Made by a program: the position numbers and the translations under genes | The notes under the pieces: model-generated | Told to the model about the DNA's origin: nothing | Database searches by the model: none | Seen by the model: the letters and a program-made list of their open reading frames with translations, nothing else | Shown here: in pieces, positions 34,169 to 42,689 of the stretch | How the letters are laid out: each line of letters starts with the position of its first letter | Numbering within the stretch: position 1 is the stretch's first letter | DNA from: Baekduia alba | GTDB taxonomy: Bacteria; Actinomycetota; Thermoleophilia; Solirubrobacterales; Solirubrobacteraceae | Assembly: GCF_028416635.1 (NCBI RefSeq) | Contig: NZ_CP114013.1 | Span: 62,001-126,000, forward strand | DNA length: 64,000 bases | Reading direction: 5' to 3'

Positions 34169-34672
34169 TCAGCGCCGTCCCGTGTCCCTGAGCACGACGA
34201 ACGTCGCGGTGAAGCCCTCGCGCTCGTAGAAGCGCAGGGCGTCGTGGTTGCTGGCCACCGCGGTGAGGGAGAGCTGGGCGTAGCCCCGGCGCTCGACCTC
34301 GTCGCGGACGAGCGCGATGAGGCGGGCGCCGAGGCCGGTGCCGCGGGCCTCGGGCAGGAGGCTGAGGGTCTCGAGGTCCGCCCCGAGGCCGTCGCCCTCC
34401 CACGTCGGCGAGCCCTGCTGCTCGACGCGGACGAACGCGTAGCCGACGGCCCGATGCTGGCGGCGGGCGAGCAGGACGAAGGCGCGCTCGTCGCCGAGCC
34501 ACGCCTCGTACTGCGCTCGGCGACGGCGCCAGGACTCGTCGTCCTCGCGGACCGGGCCGAGGTCGGGCGCGATCTTGTTGTGGTGGTTGCGCAACGCGAG
34601 CCAGAGCGGCCGGACCTGGTCCAGCAGCTCGGCGCGGCCGCGGACGATCTCGATGTCGTCGCTCGCGCTCAC
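34169..34672 (-). CDS. GNAT family N-acetyltransferase
   Basis: The 167-residue protein shows GNAT motif A (LSLLPEARGTGLGARLIALV) and the terminal HDALRFYEREGFTATFVVL. It transfers acetyl from acetyl-CoA to an unknown amine. Its GTG start overlaps the stop of the upstream glycosyltransferase gene (GTGA), so an amino-sugar substrate is conceivable. Confidence 0.87.
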   Translation of the reverse strand: MSASDDIEIVRGRAELLDQVRPLWLALRNHHNKIAPDLGPVREDDESWRRRRAQYEAWLGDERAFVLLARRQHRAVGYAFVRVEQQGSPTWEGDGLGADLETLSLLPEARGTGLGARLIALVRDEVERRGYAQLSLTAVASNHDALRFYEREGFTATFVVLRDTGRR

Positions 34673-35724
34673 GTGATCCCCAGCGCGCGCAGCCGCCGCC
34701 ACAGCGGGTCGTTCTGCGACGACGCCGTCTGCTCCAGCGCCCACGCGCGCAGCTCCAGGTCGGGCGCGGTGCGGCGGCCGGCCTGCTCCACCAGCGCGGC
34801 GGCGAACGCGTCCGCGTCGGCGGCGGTCGTCACGGCGTCCGACCACGTCTTCACGCCCGCCAGCTCCGGCGCGACCGTCCGGCGGCCGAGGCGCGCGTAC
34901 TTGAGGATCCGGTAGGGCAGGCCCGCGTCGTTGAACGGCTCGACCCGGAACGGGACGATGCCGACGTCGGCGCACAGGATCAGGCGGGCGGCCTCCTCGT
35001 CGGTCCGGCTGCTGAGCCACACGAAGCCGGGATGCGCCCGGCACCAGGCGTAGTCCTCGTCGCCCTTGGCCTCGTCGTCGTGCCAGGCGCCGACGAGCAG
35101 CAGCGTCAGCCGCGAGCCGAGGCGCTCGCCGACCGCGCGCAGCAGCGCCCAGTCGGTCCGCCAGCCGAGGTGGCCGAGCGAGACCGCGACGACGTGGTCG
35201 GTCGGGTCGGGTGCCGGGAACGCGTCGGCGGCGAGCGGGACGAGCTGCGCGTCGCGCCCGGCGTCCTGCTCCAGGCGCAGCAGCTCGTCGCTGGCCACGA
35301 ACGTCAGCGACGACAGCGACGCGGCCGCCTCGTGCATCTCGGTCAGCCGCGCGCGCAGGTGCGGCTTGGCATCGTACGCGTGCTCGTAGCGGTCCCAGCG
35401 GCCGTACCAGAGCTCGCAGTCGGGCATCCGCTGCAGGATCGCCCGCGCGAGCAGCACCTGGACGGGGTGGAAGATCACGATGACCTTGGGTCGGTCGCCG
35501 TTGCGGCGCAGCACCTTCAGCAGCCGCCGGGCGACGCGGTTGGCCATGCGGTCGCCCACCGCGTGGGGCAGCCGGGCGAACGCGCCGTACGGGATCCGCG
35601 GCGGATCGACGGCGACCACGCCATCCGCGCGCAGCAGGTCCTCGGCCTGGTCGCGCAGGATGAAGCCCTCCAGCGGACGCGGGAGGAGCAAGAGGCAGAG
35701 GGGACGCAGCTCGGTCGGGGCCAT
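34669..35724 (-). CDS. GT-B fold glycosyltransferase
   Basis: The 351-residue protein resembles GT4/GT1-like transferases of polysaccharide clusters: LLLLPRPLEGFILRDQ at the start, WYGRWDRYEHAYDAK in the N-terminal fold, and SLGHLGWRTDWALLRAVG then ILCADVGIVPFRVEPFNDAGLPYRILKY in the nucleotide-sugar half. The start ATG follows a possible -10 box TACGCT (35742-35737, minus strand) by 12 bases. Sugar and acceptor are unknown. Confidence 0.82.
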   Translation of the reverse strand: MAPTELRPLCLLLLPRPLEGFILRDQAEDLLRADGVVAVDPPRIPYGAFARLPHAVGDRMANRVARRLLKVLRRNGDRPKVIVIFHPVQVLLARAILQRMPDCELWYGRWDRYEHAYDAKPHLRARLTEMHEAAASLSSLTFVASDELLRLEQDAGRDAQLVPLAADAFPAPDPTDHVVAVSLGHLGWRTDWALLRAVGERLGSRLTLLLVGAWHDDEAKGDEDYAWCRAHPGFVWLSSRTDEEAARLILCADVGIVPFRVEPFNDAGLPYRILKYARLGRRTVAPELAGVKTWSDAVTTAADADAFAAALVEQAGRRTAPDLELRAWALEQTASSQNDPLWRRLRALGIT

Positions 35725-35774
35725 GGGGCGGAGCGCAGCGTAGCCAGCGCGCCGTCGGTACCGTGCCCTCGCGC

Positions 35775-35908
35775 ATGGCCGGGCTGCTTCGCCGCGATGC
35801 CGCCCGCGACCCCGATAGCGTGCCGTGGCCGATGGCCGGGCTGCTTCGCCGCGATGCCGCCCGCGACCCCGATAGCGTGCCGTGGCCGATGGCCGGGCTG
35901 CTTCGCCG
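35775..35908 (+). repeat. 57-bp tandem repeat carrying a promoter box and start codon
   Basis: Two identical 57-base units (35775-35831 and 35832-35888) plus the first 20 bases of a third (35889-35908), which becomes the start of the flippase. Each unit begins ATGGCCGGGCTGCTTCGCCG and contains TAGCGT ten bases before the next ATG. The unit equals 19 codons, so all three ATGs are in one frame. Confidence 0.92.
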
Positions 35909-37346
35909 ACTTCTAGCGAGCACGTTCGCCTACCAGGCGCCGAGCATCCTCTCGAGCCTGCTGGCGCTCATCACGCTGCCGCTTTACACGGGCCACCTGA
36001 GCACGGCCGACTACGGCTACGCCGAGAACCTGCTCACGGCGATCATCTTCACGTCGATCCTGCTGCGCTTCGGGATCGGCGAGGCGTTCGTCCGGTTCTG
36101 GTTCGACGACGAGGACCACGCGCGGCGGCTGGACCTCGCCCGCACGGTGACCGCCTGGACGCTGTACGCGTCGACCGCCTTCTGCCTCGTCGCGCTCGTC
36201 TTCGCCGCGCCGCTGTCGCGCCTGATCCTCGTCGACGAGAACGTCGGCCTGATGCGGATCGGCATCTTCGGCCTGTGGGCGTTCACGAACCTGGAGGTCG
36301 CCAACGCGCTGCTGCGCGTCGAGGAGCGGCTCAAGACCTACGTGATCGCGGCGGTCGCCAACATCCTGCTGACGGTCACGCTGACGGTGACGCTCGTCGT
36401 GATCCGCGACGACGGCGCCAACGGCTACGTCTTCGGCAACTACGGCGCGTCGACGGTGATCCTGATCGCCCTGTGGATCGTCATGCGCGACCGCGTGTCG
36501 TTCCGGCCGCCGCGCCGGACCGTCGCGCTGCTGCGTTTCGGCGGCCCGACCGTGCCGGCCGACGCGGCGGCGTTCGCGCTCAACGTCCTGGACCGGACCT
36601 ACCTCATCCACGCGCAGTCCCCGGACGCCGCGGGCCGCTACGGCTTCGCGGCGAAGCTCTCGACGGTCGTGATCGTCGCGGTGCGCGGCTTCCAGGCCGC
36701 GTGGCCGCCGCTGGCGTACTCGGTGACCGACGAGGCGCAGGCCGCGCGGCTCTACGCCCGCGTGACGACGCTGTACGTCGCCGTGACCGGCACCGTGGTC
36801 TGCGGCGTGCTGCTCGTCGGCCGCTGGGCGGTCCGCGCGCTGGCCAGCGACCCCTCGTACTACGGCGCCAGCGCGGCGCTGCCGTGGGTCGCGCTCGGCT
36901 GGGCGCTGTACGGGTTGGTGTTGGTGTTGATCACGGTCGCGGGGCGCGCGAAGGTGACGACCCGGAACTTCCCGGCGACCGCGGCCGGCCTGGTGGTCAA
37001 CGCGGTGTTGTTGGTGACGTTGGTCGGGCCGCTCGGGATCGCGGGCGCCGGCATCGCGCTGTGCGGCGCCTACGTCGTGATCGTGGCCACGTTGTACCTG
37101 TTGACCCGGCACCTGTTCGCGGTCCCGTTCGAGTGGGCGCGCCTGAGCGCCGCGGTGGCCGTCTTCACGGTGATCGGCGTCGGCGGCGAGCTGCTGCTGC
37201 CGACCCAGGGCGCGACCGGGCTGATCACGCGCTTCGCGCTGCTGCTGCTCGTCCCGCCGGCGCTCGTCGCGGCGCGCGTCGTGACGGTCGCCGAGCTCAA
37301 GCGCCTCGGCGAGCTGCGCCGCCGCGGCGAGCCCGCGACGACCTGA
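35889..37346 (+). CDS. Polysaccharide flippase (Wzx/MATE-like)
   Basis: The 485-residue protein has about 14 membrane segments. It begins with the family pattern STFAYQAPSILSSLLALITL then TADYGYAENLL, typical of polysaccharide_synt proteins that flip undecaprenyl-linked oligosaccharides. Three in-frame ATGs exist because the 5' end is a tandem repeat. The third gives a normal-length protein and has TAGCGT ten bases upstream; the others would add one or two copies of MAGLLRRDAARDPDSVPWP. Confidence 0.9.
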   Translation: MAGLLRRLLASTFAYQAPSILSSLLALITLPLYTGHLSTADYGYAENLLTAIIFTSILLRFGIGEAFVRFWFDDEDHARRLDLARTVTAWTLYASTAFCLVALVFAAPLSRLILVDENVGLMRIGIFGLWAFTNLEVANALLRVEERLKTYVIAAVANILLTVTLTVTLVVIRDDGANGYVFGNYGASTVILIALWIVMRDRVSFRPPRRTVALLRFGGPTVPADAAAFALNVLDRTYLIHAQSPDAAGRYGFAAKLSTVVIVAVRGFQAAWPPLAYSVTDEAQAARLYARVTTLYVAVTGTVVCGVLLVGRWAVRALASDPSYYGASAALPWVALGWALYGLVLVLITVAGRAKVTTRNFPATAAGLVVNAVLLVTLVGPLGIAGAGIALCGAYVVIVATLYLLTRHLFAVPFEWARLSAAVAVFTVIGVGGELLLPTQGATGLITRFALLLLVPPALVAARVVTVAELKRLGELRRRGEPATT

Positions 37347-37367
37347 TCCTCGCGCCGGGCCCTGCGG

Positions 37368-37399
37368 CCCGCGGCGTCTCGGCCACGAGGCGCCGCGGG
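37368..37399. terminator. Strong hairpin between convergent genes
   Basis: CCCGCGGCG-T-CTCG, loop GCCA, CGAG-G-CGCCGCGGG: nine plus four base pairs with one T/G mismatch. It lies just after the flippase and before the convergent GT2 gene, so it probably ends both transcripts. No T-run is present. Confidence 0.7.
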
Positions 37400-37603
37400 T
37401 CGGTCGGGTCCGGCGGGGCGCCGCGTCGCCCTTCATCCCCAGCGGACCCAGCGTGCATGCCGATCCACCTCGCGGCGTCCGTTCGACCATAACCCTCGGG
37501 CGAAAGGCGCGGGATGCGATCCAATCCAACATTCGTCCGGGGCCGAACCGAAAATGGGGACGTCAACGCGCCGAAGTTGCGGCGCAATGGGAAGAGCCGG
37601 GAA
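37400..37603. other. Noncoding gap between convergent genes
   Basis: No convincing gene on either strand. The part near 37480-37570 is less GC-rich than the surroundings (for example ATCCAATCCAACATTCG and CCGAAAATGGGG). I see no riboswitch, tRNA or further terminator I can support. Confidence 0.5.
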
Positions 37604-38542
37604 CTAGAGCGTCGGGCCGCCGCGGTTGAACTCGTGGGCCGCTTCGCGCAGGCCCTCGCCGCGCGAGGGGCGCAGCGTCGCGGTGACGTGGCGCCAGTAG
37701 CGCTTCGGGTCGTGCCCGGGGGCGACCGTGGCGACCCCGGCCCGAACGGCGTACGCCCACGCGGTGAGCAGCCGGACGACGAACGCGGCGCCCGCCGAGT
37801 GGTGCTTGCGCATGTAGCGGTCGCGGTTGCGGGAGAGCTCGACGATGCGCCGCTCCGGCACCGCGCCGGTCGACAGCTGCTCGTGGTGGATCGCCTCGGC
37901 GGTCGGCACCCAGAGCGTGTGCCAGCCGGCGTCGGCCAGGCGGCGGCAAAAGTCGACCTCGTCGGAGTAGACGAAGAACTGCGGGTCGAACCAGCCGATC
38001 TCGCGCGCGGCGTCGCGGCGGACGAGCAGCGCGGCGGACTGCGCCCAGTCGACGCGGCGCGTGCGGCGCCCGCGCGACTGGACCGTGAGCCGCTTGTGCA
38101 GGAACAGCGCGCCGACCAGCGCGGTCGCGGGCGTCGGGAAGCGCCAGGCCGACGGCTGCACGCGGCCATCGGGGCGCAGCAGCTTGGCGCCGGCCGCGGC
38201 GGCCTCGGCGTCCTCGACCAGCGCGCGGTGCAGCGTGGCGGTCGCGCCGGGCCGCAGCTCGGAGTCCTCGTTGAGCAGCAGGCAGAACCGGCCGCGCGCG
38301 CGCTGGAGCAGGTGGCTGTCGTTCTCGCCCTTGCCGCGGCGCTGGTCGAGCGCGACGACCTCGGTCACGGTCGCGTGGCCCCTCGCCGCGCCGGCGGAGC
38401 CGTCGGTCGAGGCGTTGTCGAGGACGAGCACCTCGGTCGGGAACGGCAGCGCCTCGCGCTCGGCCGCGAGCGCGTCGAGGCAGTGGACCAGCAGCTCGCG
38501 CTGGTCGGTGTTCACGACGCAGAAGGAGACCTCGACGCCCAA
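37604..38542 (-). CDS. GT2 family glycosyltransferase (rhamnosyltransferase-like)
   Basis: The 312-residue protein has the GT2 fold: VSFCVVNTDQRELLVHCLDAL, EVLVLDNASTDGSAG, a LNEDSELRPG region for the DxD position, and FFVYSDEVDFCRRLADAGW, typical of WbbL-like rhamnosyltransferases. TTG start, six bases after the GH2 stop. It is the last gene of the carrier-protein operon. Confidence 0.88.
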   Translation of the reverse strand: MGVEVSFCVVNTDQRELLVHCLDALAAEREALPFPTEVLVLDNASTDGSAGAARGHATVTEVVALDQRRGKGENDSHLLQRARGRFCLLLNEDSELRPGATATLHRALVEDAEAAAAGAKLLRPDGRVQPSAWRFPTPATALVGALFLHKRLTVQSRGRRTRRVDWAQSAALLVRRDAAREIGWFDPQFFVYSDEVDFCRRLADAGWHTLWVPTAEAIHHEQLSTGAVPERRIVELSRNRDRYMRKHHSAGAAFVVRLLTAWAYAVRAGVATVAPGHDPKRYWRHVTATLRPSRGEGLREAAHEFNRGGPTL

Positions 38543-38548
38543 GGCGCG

Positions 38549-40825
38549 TCAGGGTTTCAGATCCGGCGCGACGACCGGTGACTCACCGATGAGGTTGAGC
38601 GCTGTGACGGTCGCTCCGGCGAGGCGGGCGCCGGGCGTGAGCGGGCGCAGCGCGATCGTGCGCGGGACGCCGGGCGTGAGCGTGAAGGCGTCGTCGGCCG
38701 GGGCGAAGCCGGGGGCAGAGAGGCGCACGCCCCAGGCGACGCGGTCGGTGGCGAGCGTCACCGCGCGGTCGCCGTCGTGCGTCGCGGTCAGCGTGAACGC
38801 GGTCGGCTCCGTCGGCGGCCCGAGCGGGAAGTGGGTGGCCTGGGCGAGTGGCGCGCCGGCGACGCGCAGCGTCGCAACGACCGTGTCATGGGCGGGGGAG
38901 CCGAAGCGGTAGGCGTAGGAGACGTCGAGGAAGCGGCCGAGGAGGCCTTCGACGTTGACGTGCTCGGCAGCGTGGGGCGGGAGGCGCAGCGCCGTCGTCG
39001 CCTCGGCGATCGCGCGCGTGCCGTCGGCGAGGACCGCGACCTCGAGCTCGGCGTCCAGGGCCTCCGGGCCGTCGTTGGCGACGTGGACGTCGAGGCCGTT
39101 CATGCCCTCGTCGACGATCCACACGGCACGCGGCGCGAGCGCGCGGCGCAGGTGGGCGAGCGCGACCTTCGGCCGCCCCGCGGCGTCGAGCACGCCCCAG
39201 CCCGCGCCGGGGCGGAGGTCGCGCGACCACAGCACGATGCCGCCGCCGCACGGCGAGGCGCGCCGCCGCCACTCGCCGAAGACCAAGGCCATCATCTCGC
39301 CGCTGACCTCGCGGCTGAGCGCGAGGTAGCGCTCGCGGTCGACGTCCGCCGCCGTCACGCCGTAGCGCTCGCGGAGGTAGTGGTCGCGCACGTCGGCGAA
39401 GTCCCAGTCGGCGCCGACGTCGCGCATGACGCCCTCGCCGTCGGCGACGTCGCCGTCCGGGACGTTCGCGAACGCCAGGCACTCCGAGGCGAACCGGACA
39501 CCGGCCGTCCGCGCGTCGCTGAGCGGGCGCCGGTAGCCGCCGACGCCGAAGTAGTTGGCGACCCCGCTGCCCGGGTGGAACGGCAGCGGCCCGCCGCTCG
39601 GCGCGCTCGGGACGTAGGGCACGTCCACGCCGGCCGCACGCGCCAGCCCGGGCAGCAGCCCTCCGAACAGCTCGCCGCGGCCGATCCCGTCTCCACCCAC
39701 CCCGACCCCGAACATCGCCGCCTGCTGCTCGACCTCGCTGTTGCCGCACAGCGCGACGAGGCTCGGCCGGCCGCCGACGCGCGCGAGCACGGCGCGCGCC
39801 TCGTCGACCACCTGCGCGCGGAAGTCCTCGTCCTCGATCGGGTAGTCGAGGTTGGCGAACATGAAGTCCTGCCAGACCAAGAGCCCCAACTCGTCGCAGA
39901 GGTCGTGGAACGTGACGTCCTCGTAGACGCCGATCCCCGGGATCCGGACGAGGTTGATCCCGGCGTCGCGCAGCGTCTCGAGCGTCGCGCGGACCTCGCC
40001 CTCGGGCACCGGCGTCCACACGACGCCGCGGGCGAAGACCGGGACGTCGTTGACCGCGAGCGCGGCGACGTCGTCCGACAGCGTGCGGAAGCCGGTGCGC
40101 CCGACGCCGACAGGTTGCCCGTCGTCGAGGACCAAGGACACGTCGTGCAATGCCGGCGTGCCGTGCGTGTGCGGCCACCACCGGGCCGGATCGACCACCC
40201 GCACTTCTCCGGTAAAGCGGCCGTCCTCGCCCGCCGCCAGCTCGGCCCGGGCGTCGCCCACCACCGCCTCCACCCGCGCGGCCGCGCCCGCCAGCCGCAC
40301 CGACACCGCGACGACGCCGTCGCCGCCCTCGATCCGCGGCCGCAGCGTGACGTCCTCGACCGTCGCGGCGCTCGCCGCACGCCGCACGAGCCACACCGGC
40401 CGCCACGGGCCGACCGTCGGCGGCCCCGGCGCGAACCCGGGCGCCCGGCCCACCACGCTCGTGCGGACGAAGCGCAGCGCGCCGCCGTTCTCCACCACCT
40501 TGGTCCGCCACCGCTGGCGCGGGCGCCTGGGCCGGTCGGCCAGCAGCTCCTCCTCGCTCGCGCAGCGGATCGTCAGCGTGTTGACCCCCACCAGCAGCGC
40601 GGTCACGTCCGCCTCGGCGCCGGCGAACATCGAATCGCCGCGCGCGAGCTCGGTGCCGTTCAGCTCCGCCGTCCACGCGGTCGCGACGCCGTCGAACACG
40701 AGCGACACCCGCTCGCCCGCCGGGCCGTCCGCGGCGTCGAAGGCCAGCGTGAACGTCTGCCCCGACCGCGTGAAGCCGTCGAGCCGCCGGACCGCGATCC
40801 CGTCCTGCTCAGGCCAGCGCGGCAT
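38549..40825 (-). CDS. Glycoside hydrolase family 2 (beta-mannosidase-like)
   Basis: The 758-residue protein has the GH2 order: jelly-roll sugar-binding domain (about 20-160), Ig-like domain (about 155-250), and TIM barrel (about 255-570) with DAGINLVRIPGIGVYED. The predicted acid/base is E364 in GNSEVE (GNNENE in beta-mannosidases) and the nucleophile E448 in FASECLAF. It has no signal peptide, so it should act in the cytoplasm. It overlaps the DUF1839 gene by 17 bases in the carrier-protein operon. A synthetic or trimming role on an intracellular glycoside is possible; substrate unknown. Confidence 0.87.
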   Translation of the reverse strand: MPRWPEQDGIAVRRLDGFTRSGQTFTLAFDAADGPAGERVSLVFDGVATAWTAELNGTELARGDSMFAGAEADVTALLVGVNTLTIRCASEEELLADRPRRPRQRWRTKVVENGGALRFVRTSVVGRAPGFAPGPPTVGPWRPVWLVRRAASAATVEDVTLRPRIEGGDGVVAVSVRLAGAAARVEAVVGDARAELAAGEDGRFTGEVRVVDPARWWPHTHGTPALHDVSLVLDDGQPVGVGRTGFRTLSDDVAALAVNDVPVFARGVVWTPVPEGEVRATLETLRDAGINLVRIPGIGVYEDVTFHDLCDELGLLVWQDFMFANLDYPIEDEDFRAQVVDEARAVLARVGGRPSLVALCGNSEVEQQAAMFGVGVGGDGIGRGELFGGLLPGLARAAGVDVPYVPSAPSGGPLPFHPGSGVANYFGVGGYRRPLSDARTAGVRFASECLAFANVPDGDVADGEGVMRDVGADWDFADVRDHYLRERYGVTAADVDRERYLALSREVSGEMMALVFGEWRRRASPCGGGIVLWSRDLRPGAGWGVLDAAGRPKVALAHLRRALAPRAVWIVDEGMNGLDVHVANDGPEALDAELEVAVLADGTRAIAEATTALRLPPHAAEHVNVEGLLGRFLDVSYAYRFGSPAHDTVVATLRVAGAPLAQATHFPLGPPTEPTAFTLTATHDGDRAVTLATDRVAWGVRLSAPGFAPADDAFTLTPGVPRTIALRPLTPGARLAGATVTALNLIGESPVVAPDLKP

Positions 40826-41744
40826 CCAGCTCGCCGGTGGCCTGCTCCCACGCGGCGGCGAGGCCGTCGACGACCGGCGCGGGGTCGAAGACCTTGCGCC
40901 GCGCCAGCTTCAACGACAACAACTTGCTCGCGCCGACGATGTCGTCCATCGCACCCGCCGCGCCCTCGCCGTCCGGGCCCAGCAGCCAGCGCACGTGCGC
41001 GGCCAGCAGGTCGAAGCCCGAGCCGACCATCCGGACGGTCGCGAACGCGTACGCGTGGTAGCCCGCCGGGTCGCCGGCCAGCAGCGCCGGCAGGTCGCGC
41101 TCCAGCGCCGCGCCGAAGCGGGCGAACGGGTTCGTCGCCGGGCGGCGGGCCAGGTGGTGGACGAGCAGCGCGCGGGCCGCCGCGCGCAGCGCGGCGCCCT
41201 CCAGCGCCGGGCCGGCGTCGAAGCGCACGAGCTCGGTGTACGGAGGCAGCTCGCCGCCGCCGGAGAAGACGCCACGGTAGTCCTCGCCGCTCAGCTCGTA
41301 GCGCCCGGCATTGTGGAAGTAGCGCAGCCACTGCGCGTCGCGGTCGATCGCGTCGACCGCCACCGAGGTCTTGACGTGGTCGGTCCGGTACGCGGTCGCC
41401 GCCGTGTCCGGCAGCCACCACGAGTCGAGCTCGACGATGATCGTGCGCCCGGCCGCCAACTGGTCGGCGATCTGGTCGGGCAGCGGCCGGTAGGGCTGCA
41501 TCTCGTGGATGTCGATCCCGTACAGCCGCTCCAGGTCGCCCGGCGCGGGCTTGAAGAACGTCCACTGGTCGCCCTCGAAGTCCATGCGCACGTTGATGCC
41601 CAGCGCGGCCAGCGGCTCCAGCCCGCGCGCGTGCAGTAGCTCGACGACGACGTCGGTGTAGCAGTTGGTCTCGACGTAGGTGCGACCCGGCTGGTGAACC
41701 GGGTGCGGCGTGTAGGACGACACCTCGGCGCCCACCGCGCTCAC
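40809..41744 (-). CDS. DUF1839 family protein
   Basis: The 311-residue protein matches DUF1839 in outline: early YVETNCYTDVVVELLHARGLE, then MDFEGDQWTFFKP, YGIDIHEMQPYRPL, and VELDSWWLPDTAATAYRTDH. The latter resembles peptidase-C39/NRPS-accessory BtrH-like N-terminal domains, which suggests acyl transfer or hydrolysis. The GTG start overlaps the stop of the amino acid:carrier-protein ligase. From memory, DUF1839 recurs beside such ligases in proteobacteria; this could be a transferase moving the aminoacyl group from the carrier to its acceptor, which is inference. Confidence 0.72.
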   Translation of the reverse strand: MSAVGAEVSSYTPHPVHQPGRTYVETNCYTDVVVELLHARGLEPLAALGINVRMDFEGDQWTFFKPAPGDLERLYGIDIHEMQPYRPLPDQIADQLAAGRTIIVELDSWWLPDTAATAYRTDHVKTSVAVDAIDRDAQWLRYFHNAGRYELSGEDYRGVFSGGGELPPYTELVRFDAGPALEGAALRAAARALLVHHLARRPATNPFARFGAALERDLPALLAGDPAGYHAYAFATVRMVGSGFDLLAAHVRWLLGPDGEGAAGAMDDIVGASKLLSLKLARRKVFDPAPVVDGLAAAWEQATGELDAALA

Positions 41745-42685
41745 GCCTCGGCGCCCCACAGCAGCGCGCGCACGTCCGCCGGCCAGGCGGCCACGTCGAG
41801 CCCGTGCGTGCGCAGCAGCGCGAGCACGATCCGCTCGTGGCCGAAGCCCAAGCACGCGGTGTGCGCGTCGCCGCCGTCGGCGGTCGTGATGCCGTACAGC
41901 GCGGAGAAGTGGTCCTGGTGGTAGTTGAAGGACGCGATCGCCGTCGGCTCGGGATCGGTGATCTCCACCAGGATCTCGAACTTCAGCGCCTGCTCGCGCT
42001 GGGACGCGGCCATCATCCGGCCCGAGCGCCCGAAGAACGGGTCGTTGGCCACGTCGAAGCGGGCGGCCAGGCCCAGGTCCACCAGCAGCTGCAGCGCGCG
42101 GTCGCGCCAGCCGTCGCGCCAGGTCTGCACGGTCTCGGGCTCGGCGATCCGGACCAGCTCGCGCATGTGGAACATCTGCAGCCGCGCCGGGTCGCCGGAG
42201 GGCTCGTGGCGGAACGCGTAGGACGCGCCCGGGTCGATCGTCAGGCCGCCGGCCGGCAGCGTGCCGCGGCGCGCGACCGCGGGGTAGACCGGGTAGCAGA
42301 CGGCCGGGGTGAGGCAGAGCTCGCTCTGGTGCTGGTGCTCGGACCAGTCCTCGTGGCGCCCGGCGACCTCGGCCATGCCGCGCGCCTGGGCCTCGGTGCC
42401 CTCGAACGCGAAGACCGAGCCGGCCAGGTGCGGGAAGTTCTCCAGGTAGCCGAGATCCTCGATCTGCTGGCGCGGCAGGACCGGCGGGAAGCGCAGGACC
42501 TCCGGAGTCTCACCCGCGGCGAGCGCGGCGCGCGTGACGTAGGCGTCGAAGCGCTGGCGGACGTCCTCGTAGTCGCTGCCGCGGCCGTAGACGCCGGGCA
42601 CGCCCGACGGGATCAGGTGCCCGGCTTCGACCAAGGCCTCCATCAACTGCGCCTGATCCGCAGACGCCTCGCGGTACGCGGCCAT
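41741..42685 (-). CDS. Amino acid:[carrier protein] ligase (seryl-tRNA synthetase-like)
   Basis: The 314-residue protein is a class II synthetase core without the tRNA-binding arm. Motif 2 is FRHEPSGDPARLQMFHMREL (158-177) and motif 3 contains CLGFGHERIVLALLR (278-292). C130, E176 and C278 fit the zinc ligands known from Bradyrhizobium Gly:CP ligase (C131, E176, C279), which activates glycine or alanine and loads it on a carrier-protein phosphopantetheine instead of tRNA. The carrier gene lies two genes upstream. AAGGAGG (42696-42702, minus strand) precedes the ATG. The amino acid cannot be read from sequence. Confidence 0.88.
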   Translation of the reverse strand: MAAYREASADQAQLMEALVEAGHLIPSGVPGVYGRGSDYEDVRQRFDAYVTRAALAAGETPEVLRFPPVLPRQQIEDLGYLENFPHLAGSVFAFEGTEAQARGMAEVAGRHEDWSEHQHQSELCLTPAVCYPVYPAVARRGTLPAGGLTIDPGASYAFRHEPSGDPARLQMFHMRELVRIAEPETVQTWRDGWRDRALQLLVDLGLAARFDVANDPFFGRSGRMMAASQREQALKFEILVEITDPEPTAIASFNYHQDHFSALYGITTADGGDAHTACLGFGHERIVLALLRTHGLDVAAWPADVRALLWGAEA

Positions 42686-42689
42686 GGCG

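Noticed and set aside
35811-35818. CCCGATAG in the flippase repeat as a sigma-28-like -10 box
   Set aside because: No matching -35 box 14-15 bases upstream; the overlapping TAGCGT fits the vegetative leaderless pattern better.
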